The notes below the pieces were generated by a model. That model did not search any database. It was not told the DNA's origin and saw only the letters and a list, made by a program, of their open reading frames with translations. A stretch of 64,000 bases of DNA from Odontesthes bonariensis (lineage: Eukaryota; Chordata; Actinopteri; Atheriniformes; Atherinopsidae): positions 32,718,447-32,782,446 of the forward strand of contig NC_134507.1 in the NCBI RefSeq assembly GCF_027942865.1, read 5' to 3'. The position numbers were made by a program, and so were the translations under genes. Below, piece by piece: positions 23,502-37,061 of this stretch (position 1 is its first letter; each line of letters starts with the position of its first letter).

Positions 23502-23620
23502 GCTTACGGCCACACCGCCCTGAACACGCCCGATCTCGTCCGAACTCGGAAGCCAAGCAGGGTCGGGCCTGGTTAGTACTTGGATGGGAGACCGCTTGGG
23601 AATACCAGGTGCTGTAAGCA
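23502..23620 (+). rRNA. 5S rRNA, unit 14
   Basis: Matches the unit 1 copy. Confidence 0.91.
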
Positions 23621-24224
23621 TTTTTCTCTCTTCTCTCTGCATGTCTTTTGTTGAAACATCTGTTGATCACCCTGTGATCCATCTTGCTGATCCTGGATCT
23701 GCTAAGGTGTCCCAGGTCATGGTTGCCTTTGATCCTCATACATTTAACTTTGTCCTGACAAAGGAGCAGTTCCAAAAAGTCAAACAGGGACTGCCTTTGC
23801 ATTTGACGCAGTCAAACTGCATGCGCCTGGAGAAGCCAAAAGGCTTACAGCACCTGGTATTCCCAGGCGGTCTCCCCATCCAAGTACTAACCAGGCCCGA
23901 CTCTGCTTAGCTTCTGAGATAAAACTCTGGCTTTTAGTCTGCGAAAAGAGAGTGAAAGTGAACTCCACTTTGAGATGGCTCTGGGATTGGGCCGACTGGG
24001 AGAATTGCTTGAAAAAAACCTCTACACCCAATGAGCGGTCAGAACAAAGCCTCAAGACCCCTAGTCTTTTGCACAGAGTAAAAGACAAAGCAGCCATTGA
24101 ATAGGGCCCGATTGTTCCTACCTGGTCGGCCGAGGAGCCAGCGTCTCAACCAAGCAAAGCTCACCGTGGGGAAGGTGGCTATGCCAACTAGCCTGATGCA
24201 CTGCTCCCGCAGTGTCAAATACTC

Positions 24225-24343
24225 GTACTCTGGTTTCTCTTCATAACGTACAAGTCTTTCGCCTTTTACTAAAGACTTCCGTGGAGAGCAACATTAATGA
24301 GTTGTTTCTATTTTTGGAAGGCTTTACCTTTGCGGGTGAAGCC
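24225..24343 (+). ncRNA. U5 snRNA, unit 15
   Basis: Matches the unit 1 copy. Confidence 0.92.
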
Positions 24344-24641
24344 CATTCTGTCTGTGCAAAGGAAATCTTCTTGCTGTGCCAAGTGACTTCTCGGAGTAGA
24401 GTCACCTTATTTCTTGAGACCGTGCCCATGTTCAAAGCTGGAGCGCTAAATTGTTGTTGTTTGAATGGTGCTCAGTGGAGCGGGCGGGAGTGCAAAGTTG
24501 TACCATCTGAAACGGCTGAAGAGTGCTCACTGCAGCGGGTGGGCGGAGGTGCAAAGTGACGCTTTGTAGGCAAAAAAAGAGCACCGCCACAAGTGCGCAT
24601 TGTGCCAGGAAGGGCTCTCGGACGTGAAACAGTGGAGGGTT

Positions 24642-24829
24642 ATCGCTTCTCGGCCTTTTGGCTAAGATCAAGTGTAGTATCTGTTCTTATCAGTTTAATA
24701 TCTGATACGTCCTCTATATGAGGACTACATATTAAATGGATTTTTAGGCAAAGGGGTTGAAAAAGGGGCTTGCTCCGTTCACTCCACGCATCGACCCGGT
24801 ACTGCAGTGCCGCCGGGAACGGTGCACTC
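24642..24829 (+). ncRNA. U2 snRNA, unit 15
   Basis: Matches the unit 1 copy. Confidence 0.94.
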
Positions 24830-25196
24830 TTCCCAACTCTTGTGAAATAACAAAACCAGCGGTACATGGTGGTAGTTTCAGGGAGCCATTGTATTCTGAC
24901 TTCTAAAATGGAACTATAATCTTTAGAAAAGACGCAGTTTATGAGCACGTCGTGGGATTGAGCTTCCCTGGTTTCTCTGTATGACCATGAACACCAAACT
25001 ACACACAGAGAACAGAGGAGCTTGACAGACACACACTAAGTTATCTGAGAGTCCCATTTTCAGCTGCAGAGAACAATCACATCAGGGAAGTCGACGTGCA
25101 GGCTCAACATCAGCCTCTCAAGCCAACTCTCTGGTAAAATAGGGGCAACGTATGGTTCCAGCACCTATGTAACACATATTTGTCACGGGGACTGTG

Positions 25197-25315
25197 GCTT
25201 ACGGCCACACCGCCCTGAACACGCCCGATCTCGTCCGAACTCGGAAGCCAAGCAGGGTCGGGCCTGGTTAGTACTTGGATGGGAGACCGCTTGGGAATAC
25301 CAGGTGCTGTAAGCA
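25197..25315 (+). rRNA. 5S rRNA, unit 15
   Basis: Matches the unit 1 copy. Confidence 0.91.
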
Positions 25316-25919
25316 TTTTTCTCTCTTCTCTCTGCATGTCTTTTGTTGAAACATCTGTTGATCACCCTGTGATCCATCTTGCTGATCCTGGATCTGCTAA
25401 GGTGTCCCAGGTCATGGTTGCCTTTGATCCTCATACATTTAACTTTGTCCTGACAAAGGAGCAGTTCCAAAAAGTCAAACAGGGACTGCCTTTGCATTTG
25501 ACGCAGTCAAACTGCATGCGCCTGGAGAAGCCAAAAGGCTTACAGCACCTGGTATTCCCAGGCGGTCTCCCCATCCAAGTACTAACCAGGCCCGACTCTG
25601 CTTAGCTTCTGAGATAAAACTCTGGCTTTTAGTCTGCGAAAAGAGAGTGAAAGTGAACTCCACTTTGAGATGGCTCTGGGATTGGGCCGACTGGGAGAAT
25701 TGCTTGAAAAAAACCTCTACACCCAATGAGCGGTCAGAACAAAGCCTCAAGACCCCTAGTCTTTTGCACAGAGTAAAAGACAAAGCAGCCATTGAATAGG
25801 GCCCGATTGTTCCTACCTGGTCGGCCGAGGAGCCAGCGTCTCAACCAAGCAAAGCTCACCGTGGGGAAGGTGGCTATGCCAACTAGCCTGATGCACTGCT
25901 CCCGCAGTGTCAAATACTC

Positions 25920-26038
25920 GTACTCTGGTTTCTCTTCATAACGTACAAGTCTTTCGCCTTTTACTAAAGACTTCCGTGGAGAGCAACATTAATGAGTTGT
26001 TTCTATTTTTGGAAGGCTTTACCTTTCCGGGTGAAGCC
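25920..26038 (+). ncRNA. U5 snRNA, unit 16
   Basis: Same 3'-hairpin loop change as unit 14. Confidence 0.92.
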
Positions 26039-26336
26039 CATTCTGTCTGTGCAAAGGAAATCTTCTTGCTGTGCCAAGTGACTTCTCGGAGTAGAGTCAC
26101 CTTATTTCTTGAGACCGTGCCCATGTTCAAAGCTGGAGCGCTAAATTGTTGTTGTTTGAATGGTGCTCAGTGGAGCGGGCGGGAGTGCAAAGTTGTACCA
26201 TCTGAAACGGCTGAAGAGTGCTCACTGCAGCGGGTGGGCGGAGGTGCAAAGTGACGCTTTGTAGGCAAAAAAAGAGCACCGCCACAAGTGCGCATTGTGC
26301 CAGGAAGGGCTCTCGGACGTGAAACAGTGGAGGGTT

Positions 26337-26524
26337 ATCGCTTCTCGGCCTTTTGGCTAAGATCAAGTGTAGTATCTGTTCTTATCAGTTTAATATCTGA
26401 TACGTCCTCTATATGAGGACTACATATTAAATGGATTTTTAGGCAAAGGGGTTGAAAAAGGGGCTTGCTCCGTTCACTCCACGCATCGACCCGGTACTGC
26501 AGTGCCGCCGGGAACGGTGCACTC
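26337..26524 (+). ncRNA. U2 snRNA, unit 16
   Basis: Matches the unit 1 copy. Confidence 0.94.
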
Positions 26525-26891
26525 TTCCCAACTCTTGTGAAATAACAAAACCAGCGGTACATGGTGGTAGTTTCAGGGAGCCATTGTATTCTGACTTCTA
26601 AAATGGAACTATAATCTTTAGAAAAGACGCAGTTTATGAGCACGTCGTGGGATTGAGCTTCCCTGGTTTCTCTGTATGACCATGAACACCAAACTACACA
26701 CAGAGAACAGAGGAGCTTGACAGACACACACTAAGTTATCTGAGAGTCCCATTTTCAGCTGCAGAGAACAATCACATCAGGGAAGTCGACGTGCAGGCTC
26801 AACATCAGCCTCTCAAGCCAACTCTCTGGTAAAATAGGGGCAACGTATGGTTCCAGCACCTATGTAACACATATTTGTCACGGGGACTGTG

Positions 26892-27010
26892 GCTTACGGC
26901 CACACCGCCCTGAACACGCCCGATCTCGTCCGAACTCGGAAGCCAAGCAGGGTCGGGCCTGGTTAGTACTTGGATGGGAGACCGCTTGGGAATACCAGGT
27001 GCTGTAAGCA
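26892..27010 (+). rRNA. 5S rRNA, unit 16
   Basis: Matches the unit 1 copy. Confidence 0.91.
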
Positions 27011-27614
27011 TTTTTCTCTCTTCTCTCTGCATGTCTTTTGTTGAAACATCTGTTGATCACCCTGTGATCCATCTTGCTGATCCTGGATCTGCTAAGGTGT
27101 CCCAGGTCATGGTTGCCTTTGATCCTCATACATTTAACTTTGTCCTGACAAAGGAGCAGTTCCAAAAAGTCAAACAGGGACTGCCTTTGCATTTGACGCA
27201 GTCAAACTGCATGCGCCTGGAGAAGCCAAAAGGCTTACAGCACCTGGTATTCCCAGGCGGTCTCCCCATCCAAGTACTAACCAGGCCCGACTCTGCTTAG
27301 CTTCTGAGATAAAACTCTGGCTTTTAGTCTGCGAAAAGAGAGTGAAAGTGAACTCCACTTTGAGATGGCTCTGGGATTGGGCCGACTGGGAGAATTGCTT
27401 GAAAAAAACCTCTACACCCAATGAGCGGTCAGAACAAAGCCTCAAGACCCCTAGTCTTTTGCACAGAGTAAAAGACAAAGCAGCCATTGAATAGGGCCCG
27501 ATTGTTCCTACCTGGTCGGCCGAGGAGCCAGCGTCTCAACCAAGCAAAGCTCACCGTGGGGAAGGTGGCTATGCCAACTAGCCTGATGCACTGCTCCCGC
27601 AGTGTCAAATACTC

Positions 27615-27733
27615 GTACTCTGGTTTCTCTTCATAACGTACAAGTCTTTCGCCTTTTACTAAAGACTTCCGTGGAGAGCAACATTAATGAGTTGTTTCTA
27701 TTTTTGGAAGGCTTTACCTTTGCGGGTGAAGCC
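27615..27733 (+). ncRNA. U5 snRNA, unit 17
   Basis: Matches the unit 1 copy. Confidence 0.92.
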
Positions 27734-28031
27734 CATTCTGTCTGTGCAAAGGAAATCTTCTTGCTGTGCCAAGTGACTTCTCGGAGTAGAGTCACCTTAT
27801 TTCTTGAGACCGTGCCCATGTTCAAAGCTGGAGCGCTAAATTGTTGTTGTTTGAATGGTGCTCAGTGGAGCGGGCGGGAGTGCAAAGTTGTACCATCTGA
27901 AACGGCTGAAGAGTGCTCACTGCAGCGGGTGGGCGGAGGTGCAAAGTGACGCTTTGTAGGCAAAAAAAGAGCACCGCCACAAGTGCGCATTGTGCCAGGA
28001 AGGGCTCTCGGACGTGAAACAGTGGAGGGTT

Positions 28032-28219
28032 ATCGCTTCTCGGCCTTTTGGCTAAGATCAAGTGTAGTATCTGTTCTTATCAGTTTAATATCTGATACGT
28101 CCTCTATATGAGGACTACATATTAAATGGATTTTTAGGCAAAGGGGTTGAAAAAGGGGCTTGCTCCGTTCACTCCACGCATCGACCCGGTACTGCAGTGC
28201 CGCCGGGAACGGTGCACTC
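28032..28219 (+). ncRNA. U2 snRNA, unit 17
   Basis: Matches the unit 1 copy. Confidence 0.94.
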
Positions 28220-28586
28220 TTCCCAACTCTTGTGAAATAACAAAACCAGCGGTACATGGTGGTAGTTTCAGGGAGCCATTGTATTCTGACTTCTAAAATG
28301 GAACTATAATCTTTAGAAAAGACGCAGTTTATGAGCACGTCGTGGGATTGAGCTTCCCTGGTTTCTCTGTATGACCATGAACACCAAACTACACACAGAG
28401 AACAGAGGAGCTTGACAGACACACACTAAGTTATCTGAGAGTCCCATTTTCAGCTGCAGAGAACAATCACATCAGGGAAGTCGACGTGCAGGCTCAACAT
28501 CAGCCTCTCAAGCCAACTCTCTGGTAAAATAGGGGCAACGTATGGTTCCAGCACCTATGTAACACATATTTGTCACGGGGACTGTG

Positions 28587-28705
28587 GCTTACGGCCACAC
28601 CGCCCTGAACACGCCCGATCTCGTCCGAACTCGGAAGCCAAGCAGGGTCGGGCCTGGTTAGTACTTGGATGGGAGACCGCTTGGGAATACCAGGTGCTGT
28701 AAGCA
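28587..28705 (+). rRNA. 5S rRNA, unit 17
   Basis: Matches the unit 1 copy. Confidence 0.91.
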
Positions 28706-29309
28706 TTTTTCTCTCTTCTCTCTGCATGTCTTTTGTTGAAACATCTGTTGATCACCCTGTGATCCATCTTGCTGATCCTGGATCTGCTAAGGTGTCCCAG
28801 GTCATGGTTGCCTTTGATCCTCATACATTTAACTTTGTCCTGACAAAGGAGCAGTTCCAAAAAGTCAAACAGGGACTGCCTTTGCATTTGACGCAGTCAA
28901 ACTGCATGCGCCTGGAGAAGCCAAAAGGCTTACAGCACCTGGTATTCCCAGGCGGTCTCCCCATCCAAGTACTAACCAGGCCCGACTCTGCTTAGCTTCT
29001 GAGATAAAACTCTGGCTTTTAGTCTGCGAAAAGAGAGTGAAAGTGAACTCCACTTTGAGATGGCTCTGGGATTGGGCCGACTGGGAGAATTGCTTGAAAA
29101 AAACCTCTACACCCAATGAGCGGTCAGAACAAAGCCTCAAGACCCCTAGTCTTTTGCACAGAGTAAAAGACAAAGCAGCCATTGAATAGGGCCCGATTGT
29201 TCCTACCTGGTCGGCCGAGGAGCCAGCGTCTCAACCAAGCAAAGCTCACCGTGGGGAAGGTGGCTATGCCAACTAGCCTGATGCACTGCTCCCGCAGTGT
29301 CAAATACTC

Positions 29310-29428
29310 GTACTCTGGTTTCTCTTCATAACGTACAAGTCTTTCGCCTTTTACTAAAGACTTCCGTGGAGAGCAACATTAATGAGTTGTTTCTATTTTT
29401 GGAAGGCTTTACCTTTGCGGGTGAAGCC
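29310..29428 (+). ncRNA. U5 snRNA, unit 18
   Basis: RNA matches unit 1. Two changes lie in the candidate 3' box (TCTATGCAACGG), shared with units 20 and 23. Confidence 0.92.
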
Positions 29429-29726
29429 CATTCTGTCTATGCAACGGAAATCTTCTTGCTGTGCCAAGTGACTTCTCGGAGTAGAGTCACCTTATTTCTT
29501 GAGACCGTGCCCATGTTCAAAGCTGGAGCGCTAAATTGTTGTTGTTTGAATGGTGCTCAGTGGAGCGGGCGGGAGTGCAAAGTTGTACCATCTGAAACGG
29601 CTGAAGAGTGCTCACTGCAGCGGGTGGGCGGAGGTGCAAAGTGACGCTTTGTAGGCAAAAAAAGAGCACCGCCACAAGTGCGCATTGTGCCAGGAAGGGC
29701 TCTCGGACGTGAAACAGTGGAGGGTT

Positions 29727-29914
29727 ATCGCTTCTCGGCCTTTTGGCTAAGATCAAGTGTAGTATCTGTTCTTATCAGTTTAATATCTGATACGTCCTCT
29801 ATATGAGGACTACATATTAAATGGATTTTTAGGCAAAGGGGTTGAAAAAGGGGCTTGCTCCGTTCACTCCACGCATCGACCCGGTACTGCAGTGCCGCCG
29901 GGAACGGTGCACTC
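29727..29914 (+). ncRNA. U2 snRNA, unit 18
   Basis: Matches the unit 1 copy. Confidence 0.94.
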
Positions 29915-30281
29915 TTCCCAACTCTTGTGAAATAACAAAACCAGCGGTACATGGTGGTAGTTTCAGGGAGCCATTGTATTCTGACTTCTAAAATGGAACT
30001 ATAATCTTTAGAAAAGACGCAGTTTATGAGCACGTCGTGGGATTGAGCTTCCCTGGTTTCTCTGTATGACCATGAACACCAAACTACACACAGAGAACAG
30101 AGGAGCTTGACAGACACACACTAAGTTATCTGAGAGTCCCATTTTCAGCTGCAGAGAACAATCACATCAGGGAAGTCGACGTGCAGGCTCAACATCAGCC
30201 TCTCAAGCCAACTCTCTGGTAAAATAGGGGCAACGTATGGTTCCAGCACCTATGTAACACATATTTGTCACGGGGACTGTG

Positions 30282-30400
30282 GCTTACGGCCACACCGCCC
30301 TGAACACGCCCGATCTCGTCCGAACTCGGAAGCCAAGCAGGGTCGGGCCTGGTTAGTACTTGGATGGGAGACCGCTTGGGAATACCAGGTGCTGTAAGCA
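30282..30400 (+). rRNA. 5S rRNA, unit 18
   Basis: Matches the unit 1 copy. Confidence 0.91.
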
Positions 30401-31004
30401 TTTTTCTCTCTTCTCTCTGCATGTCTTTTGTTGAAACATCTGTTGATCACCCTGTGATCCATCTTGCTGATCCTGGATCTGCTAAGGTGTCCCAGGTCAT
30501 GGTTGCCTTTGATCCTCATACATTTAACTTTGTCCTGACAAAGGAGCAGTTCCAAAAAGTCAAACAGGGACTGCCTTTGCATTTGACGCAGTCAAACTGC
30601 ATGCGCCTGGAGAAGCCAAAAGGCTTACAGCACCTGGTATTCCCAGGCGGTCTCCCCATCCAAGTACTAACCAGGCCCGACTCTGCTTAGCTTCTGAGAT
30701 AAAACTCTGGCTTTTAGTCTGCGAAAAGAGAGTGAAAGTGAACTCCACTTTGAGATGGCTCTGGGATTGGGCCGACTGGGAGAATTGCTTGAAAAAAACC
30801 TCTACACCCAATGAGCGGTCAGAACAAAGCCTCAAGACCCCTAGTCTTTTGCACAGAGTAAAAGACAAAGCAGCCATTGAATAGGGCCCGATTGTTCCTA
30901 CCTGGTCGGCCGAGGAGCCAGCGTCTCAACCAAGCAAAGCTCACCGTGGGGAAGGTGGCTATGCCAACTAGCCTGATGCACTGCTCCCGCAGTGTCAAAT
31001 ACTC

Positions 31005-31123
31005 GTACTCTGGTTTCTCTTCATAACGTACAAGTCTTTCGCCTTTTACTAAAGACTTCCGTGGAGAGCAACATTAATGAGTTGTTTCTATTTTTGGAAG
31101 GCTTTACCTTTGCGGGTGAAGCC
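31005..31123 (+). ncRNA. U5 snRNA, unit 19
   Basis: Matches the unit 1 copy. Confidence 0.92.
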
Positions 31124-31421
31124 CATTCTGTCTGTGCAAAGGAAATCTTCTTGCTGTGCCAAGTGACTTCTCGGAGTAGAGTCACCTTATTTCTTGAGAC
31201 CGTGCCCATGTTCAAAGCTGGAGCGCTAAATTGTTGTTGTTTGAATGGTGCTCAGTGGAGCGGGCGGGAGTGCAAAGTTGTACCATCTGAAACGGCTGAA
31301 GAGTGCTCACTGCAGCGGGTGGGCGGAGGTGCAAAGTGACGCTTTGTAGGCAAAAAAAGAGCACCGCCACAAGTGCGCATTGTGCCAGGAAGGGCTCTCG
31401 GACGTGAAACAGTGGAGGGTT

Positions 31422-31609
31422 ATCGCTTCTCGGCCTTTTGGCTAAGATCAAGTGTAGTATCTGTTCTTATCAGTTTAATATCTGATACGTCCTCTATATG
31501 AGGACTACATATTAAATGGATTTTTAGGCAAAGGGGTTGAAAAAGGGGCTTGCTCCGTTCACTCCACGCATCGACCCGGTACTGCAGTGCCGCCGGGAAC
31601 GGTGCACTC
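31422..31609 (+). ncRNA. U2 snRNA, unit 19
   Basis: Matches the unit 1 copy. Confidence 0.94.
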
Positions 31610-31976
31610 TTCCCAACTCTTGTGAAATAACAAAACCAGCGGTACATGGTGGTAGTTTCAGGGAGCCATTGTATTCTGACTTCTAAAATGGAACTATAAT
31701 CTTTAGAAAAGACGCAGTTTATGAGCACGTCGTGGGATTGAGCTTCCCTGGTTTCTCTGTATGACCATGAACACCAAACTACACACAGAGAACAGAGGAG
31801 CTTGACAGACACACACTAAGTTATCTGAGAGTCCCATTTTCAGCTGCAGAGAACAATCACATCAGGGAAGTCGACGTGCAGGCTCAACATCAGCCTCTCA
31901 AGCCAACTCTCTGGTAAAATAGGGGCAACGTATGGTTCCAGCACCTATGTAACACATATTTGTCACGGGGACTGTG

Positions 31977-32095
31977 GCTTACGGCCACACCGCCCTGAAC
32001 ACGCCCGATCTCGTCCGAACTCGGAAGCCAAGCAGGGTCGGGCCTGGTTAGTACTTGGATGGGAGACCGCTTGGGAATACCAGGTGCTGTAAGCA
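31977..32095 (+). rRNA. 5S rRNA, unit 19
   Basis: Matches the unit 1 copy. Confidence 0.91.
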
Positions 32096-32699
32096 TTTTT
32101 CTCTCTTCTCTCTGCATGTCTTTTGTTGAAACATCTGTTGATCACCCTGTGATCCATCTTGCTGATCCTGGATCTGCTAAGGTGTCCCAGGTCATGGTTG
32201 CCTTTGATCCTCATACATTTAACTTTGTCCTGACAAAGGAGCAGTTCCAAAAAGTCAAACAGGGACTGCCTTTGCATTTGACGCAGTCAAACTGCATGCG
32301 CCTGGAGAAGCCAAAAGGCTTACAGCACCTGGTATTCCCAGGCGGTCTCCCCATCCAAGTACTAACCAGGCCCGACTCTGCTTAGCTTCTGAGATAAAAC
32401 TCTGGCTTTTAGTCTGCGAAAAGAGAGTGAAAGTGAACTCCACTTTGAGATGGCTCTGGGATTGGGCCGACTGGGAGAATTGCTTGAAAAAAACCTCTAC
32501 ACCCAATGAGCGGTCAGAACAAAGCCTCAAGACCCCTAGTCTTTTGCACAGAGTAAAAGACAAAGCAGCCATTGAATAGGGCCCGATTGTTCCTACCTGG
32601 TCGGCCGAGGAGCCAGCGTCTCAACCAAGCAAAGCTCACCGTGGGGAAGGTGGCTATGCCAACTAGCCTGATGCACTGCTCCCGCAGTGTCAAATACTC

Positions 32700-32818
32700 G
32701 TACTCTGGTTTCTCTTCATAACGTACAAGTCTTTCGCCTTTTACTAAAGACTTCCGTGGAGAGCAACATTAATGAGTTGTTTCTATTTTTGGAAGGCTTT
32801 ACCTTTGCGGGTGAAGCC
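32700..32818 (+). ncRNA. U5 snRNA, unit 20
   Basis: Same downstream double change as unit 18. Confidence 0.92.
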
Positions 32819-33116
32819 CATTCTGTCTATGCAACGGAAATCTTCTTGCTGTGCCAAGTGACTTCTCGGAGTAGAGTCACCTTATTTCTTGAGACCGTGC
32901 CCATGTTCAAAGCTGGAGCGCTAAATTGTTGTTGTTTGAATGGTGCTCAGTGGAGCGGGCGGGAGTGCAAAGTTGTACCATCTGAAACGGCTGAAGAGTG
33001 CTCACTGCAGCGGGTGGGCGGAGGTGCAAAGTGACGCTTTGTAGGCAAAAAAAGAGCACCGCCACAAGTGCGCATTGTGCCAGGAAGGGCTCTCGGACGT
33101 GAAACAGTGGAGGGTT

Positions 33117-33304
33117 ATCGCTTCTCGGCCTTTTGGCTAAGATCAAGTGTAGTATCTGTTCTTATCAGTTTAATATCTGATACGTCCTCTATATGAGGAC
33201 TACATATTAAATGGATTTTTAGGCAAAGGGGTTGAAAAAGGGGCTTGCTCCGTTCACTCCACGCATCGACCCGGTACTGCAGTGCCGCCGGGAACGGTGC
33301 ACTC
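33117..33304 (+). ncRNA. U2 snRNA, unit 20
   Basis: RNA matches unit 1. The spacer after it has a private G-to-A change (TTTCAGGAAG). Confidence 0.94.
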
Positions 33305-33671
33305 TTCCCAACTCTTGTGAAATAACAAAACCAGCGGTACATGGTGGTAGTTTCAGGAAGCCATTGTATTCTGACTTCTAAAATGGAACTATAATCTTTA
33401 GAAAAGACGCAGTTTATGAGCACGTCGTGGGATTGAGCTTCCCTGGTTTCTCTGTATGACCATGAACACCAAACTACACACAGAGAACAGAGGAGCTTGA
33501 CAGACACACACTAAGTTATCTGAGAGTCCCATTTTCAGCTGCAGAGAACAATCACATCAGGGAAGTCGACGTGCAGGCTCAACATCAGCCTCTCAAGCCA
33601 ACTCTCTGGTAAAATAGGGGCAACGTATGGTTCCAGCACCTATGTAACACATATTTGTCACGGGGACTGTG

Positions 33672-33790
33672 GCTTACGGCCACACCGCCCTGAACACGCC
33701 CGATCTCGTCCGAACTCGGAAGCCAAGCAGGGTCGGGCCTGGTTAGTAGATGGATGGGAGACCGCTTGGGAATACCAGGTGCTGTAAGCA
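33672..33790 (+). rRNA. 5S rRNA, unit 20 (variant)
   Basis: GTAGATGG replaces GTACTTGG just before box C, two changes shared with unit 23. May affect folding of helix IV/loop E. Confidence 0.88.
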
Positions 33791-34394
33791 TTTTTCTCTC
33801 TTCTCTCTGCATGTCTTTTGTTGAAACATCTGTTGATCACCCTGTGATCCATCTTGCTGATCCTGGATCTGCTAAGGTGTCCCAGGTCATGGTTGCCTTT
33901 GATCCTCATACATTTAACTTTGTCCTGACAAAGGAGCAGTTCCAAAAAGTCAAACAGGGACTGCCTTTGCATTTGACGCAGTCAAACTGCATGCGCCTGG
34001 AGAAGCCAAAAGGCTTACAGCACCTGGTATTCCCAGGCGGTCTCCCCATCCAAGTACTAACCAGGCCCGACTCTGCTTAGCTTCTGAGATAAAACTCTGG
34101 CTTTTAGTCTGCGAAAAGAGAGTGAAAGTGAACTCCACTTTGAGATGGCTCTGGGATTGGGCCGACTGGGAGAATTGCTTGAAAAAAACCTCTACACCCA
34201 ATGAGCGGTCAGAACAAAGCCTCAAGACCCCTAGTCTTTTGCACAGAGTAAAAGACAAAGCAGCCATTGAATAGGGCCCGATTGTTCCTACCTGGTCGGC
34301 CGAGGAGCCAGCGTCTCAACCAAGCAAAGCTCACCGTGGGGAAGGTGGCTATGCCAACTAGCCTGATGCACTGCTCCCGCAGTGTCAAATACTC

Positions 34395-34513
34395 GTACTC
34401 TGGTTTCTCTTCATAACGTACAAGTCTTTCGCCTTTTACTAAAGACTTCCGTGGAGAGCAACATTAATGAGTTGTTTCTATTTTTGGAAGGCTTTACCTT
34501 TGCGGGTGAAGCC
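34395..34513 (+). ncRNA. U5 snRNA, unit 21
   Basis: RNA matches unit 1. Downstream GGAAGTC replaces GGAAATC, shared with unit 24. Confidence 0.92.
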
Positions 34514-34811
34514 CATTCTGTCTGTGCAAAGGAAGTCTTCTTGCTGTGCCAAGTGACTTCTCGGAGTAGAGTCACCTTATTTCTTGAGACCGTGCCCATG
34601 TTCAAAGCTGGAGCGCTAAATTGTTGTTGTTTGAATGGTGCTCAGTGGAGCGGGCGGGAGTGCAAAGTTGTACCATCTGAAACGGCTGAAGAGTGCTCAC
34701 TGCAGCGGGTGGGCGGAGGTGCAAAGTGACGCTTTGTAGGCAAAAAAAGAGCACCGCCACAAGTGCGCATTGTGCCAGGAAGGACTCTCGGACGTGAAAC
34801 AGTGGAGGGTT

Positions 34812-34999
34812 ATCGCTTCTCGGCCTTTTGGCTAAGATCAAGTGTAGTATCTGTTCTTATCAGTTTAATATCTGATACGTCCTCTATATGAGGACTACAT
34901 ATTAAATGGATTTTTAGGCAAAGGGGTTGAAAAAGGGGCTTGCTCCGTTCACTCCACGCATCGACCCGGTACTGCAGTGCCGCCGGGAACGGTGCACTC
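34812..34999 (+). ncRNA. U2 snRNA, unit 21
   Basis: RNA matches unit 1. The upstream promoter region has GGACTCTCGG, shared with units 1 and 24. Confidence 0.94.
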
Positions 35000-35366
35000 T
35001 TCCCAACTCTTGTGAAATAACAAAACCAGCGGTACATGGTGGTAGTTTCAGGGAGCCATTGTATTCTGACTTCTAAAATGGAACTATAATCTTTAGAAAA
35101 GACGCAGTTTATGAGCACGTCGTGGGATTGAGCTTCCCTGGTTTCTCTGTATGACCATGAACACCAAACTACACACAGAGAACAGAGGAGCTTGACAGAC
35201 ACACACTAAGTTATCTGAGAGTCCCATTTTCAGCTGCAGAGAACAATCACATCAGGGAAGTCGACGTGCAGGCTCAACATCAGCCTCTCAAGCCAACTCT
35301 CTGGTAAAATAGGGGCAACGTATGGTTCCAGCACCTATGTAACACATATTTGTCACGGGGACTGTG

Positions 35367-35485
35367 GCTTACGGCCACACCGCCCTGAACACGCCCGATC
35401 TCGTCCGAACTCGGAAGCCAAGCAGGGTCGGGCCTGGTTAGTACTTGGATGGGAGACCGCTTGGGAATACCAGGTGCTGTAAGCA
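35367..35485 (+). rRNA. 5S rRNA, unit 21
   Basis: Matches the unit 1 copy. Confidence 0.91.
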
Positions 35486-36089
35486 TTTTTCTCTCTTCTC
35501 TCTGCATGTCTTTTGTTGAAACATCTGTTGATCACCCTGTGATCCATCTTGCTGATCCTGGATCTGCTAAGGTGTCCCAGGTCATGGTTGCCTTTGATCC
35601 TCATACATTTAACTTTGTCCTGACAAAGGAGCAGTTCCAAAAAGTCAAACAGGGACTGCCTCTGCATTTGACGCAGTCAAACTGCATGCGCCTGGAGAAG
35701 CCAAAAGGCTTACAGCACCTGGTATTCCCAGGCGGTCTCCCCATCCAAGTACTAACCAGGCCCGACTCTGCTTAGCTTCTGAGATAAAACTCTGGCTTTT
35801 AGTCTGCGAAAAGAGAGTGAAAGTGAACTCCACTTTGAGATGGCTCTGGGATTGGGCCGACTGGGAGAATTGCTTGAAAAAAACCTCTACACCCAATGAG
35901 CGGTCAGAACAAAGCCTCAAGACCCCTAGTCTTTTGCACAGAGTAAAAGACAAAGCAGCCATTGAATAGGGCCCGATTGTTCCTACCTGGTCGGCCGAGG
36001 AGCCAGCGTCTCAACCAAGCAAAGCTCACCGTGGGGAAGGTGGCTATGCCAACTAGCCTGATGCACTGCTCCCGCAGTGTCAAATACTC

Positions 36090-36208
36090 GTACTCTGGTT
36101 TCTCTTCATAACGTACAAGTCTTTCGCCTTTTACTAAAGACTTCCGTGGAGAGCAACATTAATGAGTTGTTTCTATTTTTGGAAGGCTTTACCTTTGCGG
36201 GTGAAGCC
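36090..36208 (+). ncRNA. U5 snRNA, unit 22
   Basis: Matches unit 1; shares the spacer variant of unit 12. Confidence 0.92.
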
Positions 36209-36506
36209 CATTCTGTCTGTGCAAAGGAAATCTTCTTGCTGTGCCAAGTGACTTCTCGGAGTAGAGTCACCTTATTTCTTGAGACCGTGCCCATGTTCAA
36301 AGCTGGAGCGCTAAATTGTTGTTGTTTGAATGGTGCTCAGTGGAGCGGGCGGGAGTGCAAAGTTGTACCATCTGAAACGGCTGAAGAGTGCTCACTGCAG
36401 CGGGTGGGCGGAGGTGCAAAGTGACGCTTTGTAGGCAAAAAAAGAGCACCGCCACAAGTGCGCATTGTGCCAGGAAGGGCTCTCGGACGTGAAACAGTGG
36501 AGGGTT

Positions 36507-36694
36507 ATCGCTTCTCGGCCTTTTGGCTAAGATCAAGTGTAGTATCTGTTCTTATCAGTTTAATATCTGATACGTCCTCTATATGAGGACTACATATTAA
36601 ATGGATTTTTAGGCAAAGGGGTTGAAAAAGGGGCTTGCTCCGTTCACTCCACGCATCGACCCGGTACTGCAGTGCCGCCGGGAACGGTGCACTC
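36507..36694 (+). ncRNA. U2 snRNA, unit 22
   Basis: Matches the unit 1 copy. Confidence 0.94.
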
Positions 36695-37061
36695 TTCCCA
36701 ACTCTTGTGAAATAACAAAACCAGCGGTACATGGTGGTAGTTTCAGGGAGCCATTGTATTCTGACTTCTAAAATGGAACTATAATCTTTAGAAAAGACGC
36801 AGTTTATGAGCACGTCGTGGGATTGAGCTTCCCTGGTTTCTCTGTATGACCATGAACACCAAACTACACACAGAGAACAGAGGAGCTTGACAGACACACA
36901 CTAAGTTATCTGAGAGTCCCATTTTCAGCTGCAGAGAACAATCACATCAGGGAAGTCGACGTGCAGGCTCAACATCAGCCTCTCAAGCCAACTCTCTGGT
37001 AAAATAGGGGCAACGTATGGTTCCAGCACCTATGTAACACATATTTGTCACGGGGACTGTG